Shown here: positions 62,490-64,000 of the stretch, piece after piece
Layout of the letters: the number at the start of each line of letters is the position of its first letter
Numbering within the stretch: the first letter of the stretch is position 1
Origin: Palsa-506 sp963755815
GTDB lineage: Bacteria > Actinomycetota > Actinomycetes > Streptosporangiales > Streptosporangiaceae
DNA: 64,000 bases
Assembly (NCBI GenBank): GCA_963755815.1
Contig: CAVWLF010000003.1
Coordinates: forward strand, 186,001-250,000
Direction of reading: 5' to 3'
Notes under the pieces: generated by a model
Database searches by the model: none
The model's input: only the letters and a program-made list of their open reading frames with translations
What the model was told of the DNA's origin: nothing
Made by a program: the position numbers and the translations under genes

Positions 62490-63863
62490 ATGAACGTGCG
62501 AGCCTCACGCATGCACGGGAAAGCAGCCAACCGCGGGAAGCAACCGGGCAGGACGCTCGCTCGTGTATTCGGCGGCTGGCGGACGGGCCTGTCGGGGCCT
62601 GTCATCATTCTCCAGGCCGGGACCGCGGTCAACTACTTCGGCACTGGGCTGGTCCTTCCCTTCGAGATCATCTACCTGCACCAGGCCCGCGGCTTCCCGA
62701 CGGCCACCGCGGGGCTGGTGCTGGCAGCGGTCATGGGCACAGCCGCGGTCATAACGCCCCCTTCGGGTGCGCTGCTCGATCGTTTCCGTGCCAAGCCGAT
62801 CCTGATCACCGGCAACCTCGCGAGCGCACTGGGCTACGCGGGCTTCGCCTTCGTCGACCGTCCCTGGCAAGCCTTCATCTGCTCGGCCGTCGGCGGCGCC
62901 GGGTTCGGAATCGCGAACTCCGCGAACCAGGTGCTGAGCCTGACCCTGGTCTCAGCGGAGCAGCGCGCCTCCTCGATCGCGCTCCGCCGAGTCGCAGGCA
63001 ACTTCGGTCTCGGCAGTGGCGCGACGGTTGCGGGCTTGATCGTCGCTTCCGCCAACGACCTCCGCACGTTCCAGGCGCTTTACCTCTTCGACGGCATCAC
63101 CTTCGCTGTCTTCGCGCTGGTTGTCCTCGTGGGGATCCCGAATCCACGCGTCGCGAACGCTGCGCCGGCAAGCGACAGGGAAACAGGCTTCCGAGCAGTT
63201 GCTCACGACCGGCTCTTCCTCATCCTGATCGCCGCCAACATCGTGCTCGTGACGACCGGCGGCGCGCTGTTTTCCAACATCCTCGCGCCGTTCGCGAAGG
63301 CCCATACGCCTGTCGGGCCGGGCGAGATCGGCCTCGTCATCTTCATCAACACCTTCTTCATCGTCGTCGCGCAGATTCCAGCCACACGGGTCGTCAAGCG
63401 CATGCGCCGCACCCACGCTCTTGCCGCGACCAGCGCGCTATTTGCCATCGGCCTGCTCGCGGTCCTGCTCGCAACGCTAACCAGCTCGACCCTGACCGCT
63501 ACCACCGTCTTGGCCGGGGTCGCGATCGTGATCGCGATCGGCGAGTGCGCGCAGTTCATAGTGCTCGGCCCAATCGTCGCCGACCTCGCACCACCGCATC
63601 TGCTCGGCCGCTACATGTCGCTCTACGGCCTCACCTTCATGACAGGCGTCGCCCTCGGCCCCGCGGTCGGCGGCGTGCTGCTCGCAACCTCACCCGACGC
63701 CGTCTGGTGGGGCGGCGCCATGGCGGTAGCACTGACCGGAGCCGGCTTGCTGCGACTCGGCGACCGGATACCCGACCCGCTCTTGCAGGCGCAATGCCCT
63801 CGCCCGCAAGCCGTCAGCGTGGCCGATATGGACTCCGCCCGTCACAGCCAGATAAATAGTTGA
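62490..63863 (+). CDS. MFS transporter
   Basis: The 457-residue protein has a 35-residue basic N-terminus (MHGKAANRGKQPGR) then twelve helices: LQAGTAVNYFGTGLVLPFEIIYLHQARGF, AVITPPSGALLDRFRAKPIL (motif A), and RYMSLYGLTFMTGVALGPAVGGVLL. It looks like a proton-coupled multidrug or sugar exporter. ATG 62490 or ATG 62511 is possible; neither has a strong ribosome site. Its G+C content is lower than that of the neighbouring genes. Confidence 0.88.
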   Translation: MNVRASRMHGKAANRGKQPGRTLARVFGGWRTGLSGPVIILQAGTAVNYFGTGLVLPFEIIYLHQARGFPTATAGLVLAAVMGTAAVITPPSGALLDRFRAKPILITGNLASALGYAGFAFVDRPWQAFICSAVGGAGFGIANSANQVLSLTLVSAEQRASSIALRRVAGNFGLGSGATVAGLIVASANDLRTFQALYLFDGITFAVFALVVLVGIPNPRVANAAPASDRETGFRAVAHDRLFLILIAANIVLVTTGGALFSNILAPFAKAHTPVGPGEIGLVIFINTFFIVVAQIPATRVVKRMRRTHALAATSALFAIGLLAVLLATLTSSTLTATTVLAGVAIVIAIGECAQFIVLGPIVADLAPPHLLGRYMSLYGLTFMTGVALGPAVGGVLLATSPDAVWWGGAMAVALTGAGLLRLGDRIPDPLLQAQCPRPQAVSVADMDSARHSQINS

Positions 63864-63925
63864 GGTGCCCCGAGTTCCCGGACAAGGAGATCAATAAGAT
63901 CTTCCCTGAAAAGGGGACGGGGGAA

Positions 63926-64000
63926 ATGGCGAAAGGAAAGTGTTACACTCCGGAATTCTAGGAACAGGCCGTGAAGATGGTGGTCTGCCTGCACTGCACC
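63926..64000 (+). pseudogene. IS transposase (IS3-type OrfA), N-terminus, with an in-frame stop; gene runs off the right edge
   Basis: After GGGACGGGGGAA the frame reads MAKGKCYTPEF-stop-EQAVKMVVCLHCT. GKxYTPEFREQAVKMV is the opening of IS3-family OrfA helix-turn-helix proteins; TAG occupies the position where Arg (CGG) is usual. The element therefore may be inactive, or the TAG may be a single-base error. The left end of the element likely lies in 63860-63900 (TGAGGTGCCCCGAGTTCC). Confidence 0.65.

Overview
The window is very G+C-rich DNA with short intergenic gaps, frequent GTG starts and many 1- or 4-base gene overlaps. Together with an S-(hydroxymethyl)mycothiol dehydrogenase, an F420/FMN split-barrel protein, a PAC2-family protein, LAL-type and XRE-NB-ARC-TPR regulators and SigG/SigJ-type sigma factors, this points to a filamentous high-G+C actinomycete (class Actinomycetes, perhaps a Streptosporangiales- or Frankia-like lineage). 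I cannot place it more finely from the sequence alone.

Layout. 0-5 kb: an IclR-type regulator diverges from a non-pyrrolysine MttB-family methyltransferase, followed by a minus-strand CoA-transferase / alpha-beta hydrolase / methyltransferase operon. 5-9 kb: a Tat-exported purple-acid-phosphatase-like protein, a BI-1 family membrane protein and a membrane-anchored beta-propeller. 9-14 kb: a tight minus-strand one-carbon island made of methylenetetrahydrofolate reductase, an unusual MidA-like methyltransferase and two short zinc MetE-like proteins. This is my main candidate for an undescribed system. 14-22 kb: an ABC exporter operon with two FtsX-type permeases (both frame-disrupted) and two ATPases, one fused to an AbrB-like tail. 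22-26 kb: beta-carbonic anhydrase, HisRS with a structured leader, PAC2 protein and a GbsR/MarR regulator. 26-35 kb: an ABC exporter (ATPase frame-disrupted), a DHA2 efflux pump and small metabolic enzymes, then a GH3 lipoprotein. 35-39 kb: an aldo/keto reductase, then a mycothiol formaldehyde dehydrogenase translationally coupled to a sulfotransferase-like gene and followed by a class-IV aminotransferase. 39-43 kb: two cell-surface/membrane proteins of low complexity, an esterase and tRNA-Thr(GGU).

From the tRNA-Thr to the right end the window looks accessory. It has an amidase, a large LuxR-family (LAL) regulator, a broken MFS gene, an alpha/beta hydrolase, an epoxide hydrolase, a DUF1330 protein, a cupin and a broken XRE-NB-ARC-TPR regulator. 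Gene-poor stretches follow, then two small basic ORFs, an MFS gene abutting a deleted tyrosine integrase, RidA, a SnoaL-tailed ECF sigma factor with a nested palindrome upstream, a third MFS gene, and the first bases of an insertion-sequence transposase carrying an in-frame stop. The integrase relic, pseudogenes and IS suggest a decayed integrated element or recombination hot spot next to the tRNA.

Themes. One-carbon chemistry recurs (MttB-like demethylation, MetF, MetE-like methyl transfer, formaldehyde oxidation), but the genes are in separate operons, so a joint pathway is inference. At least five loci carry single-base frame breaks in G/C-rich or repetitive coding sequence while codons on both sides still read as conserved protein. 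Sequencing error must be excluded before these genes are called dead.
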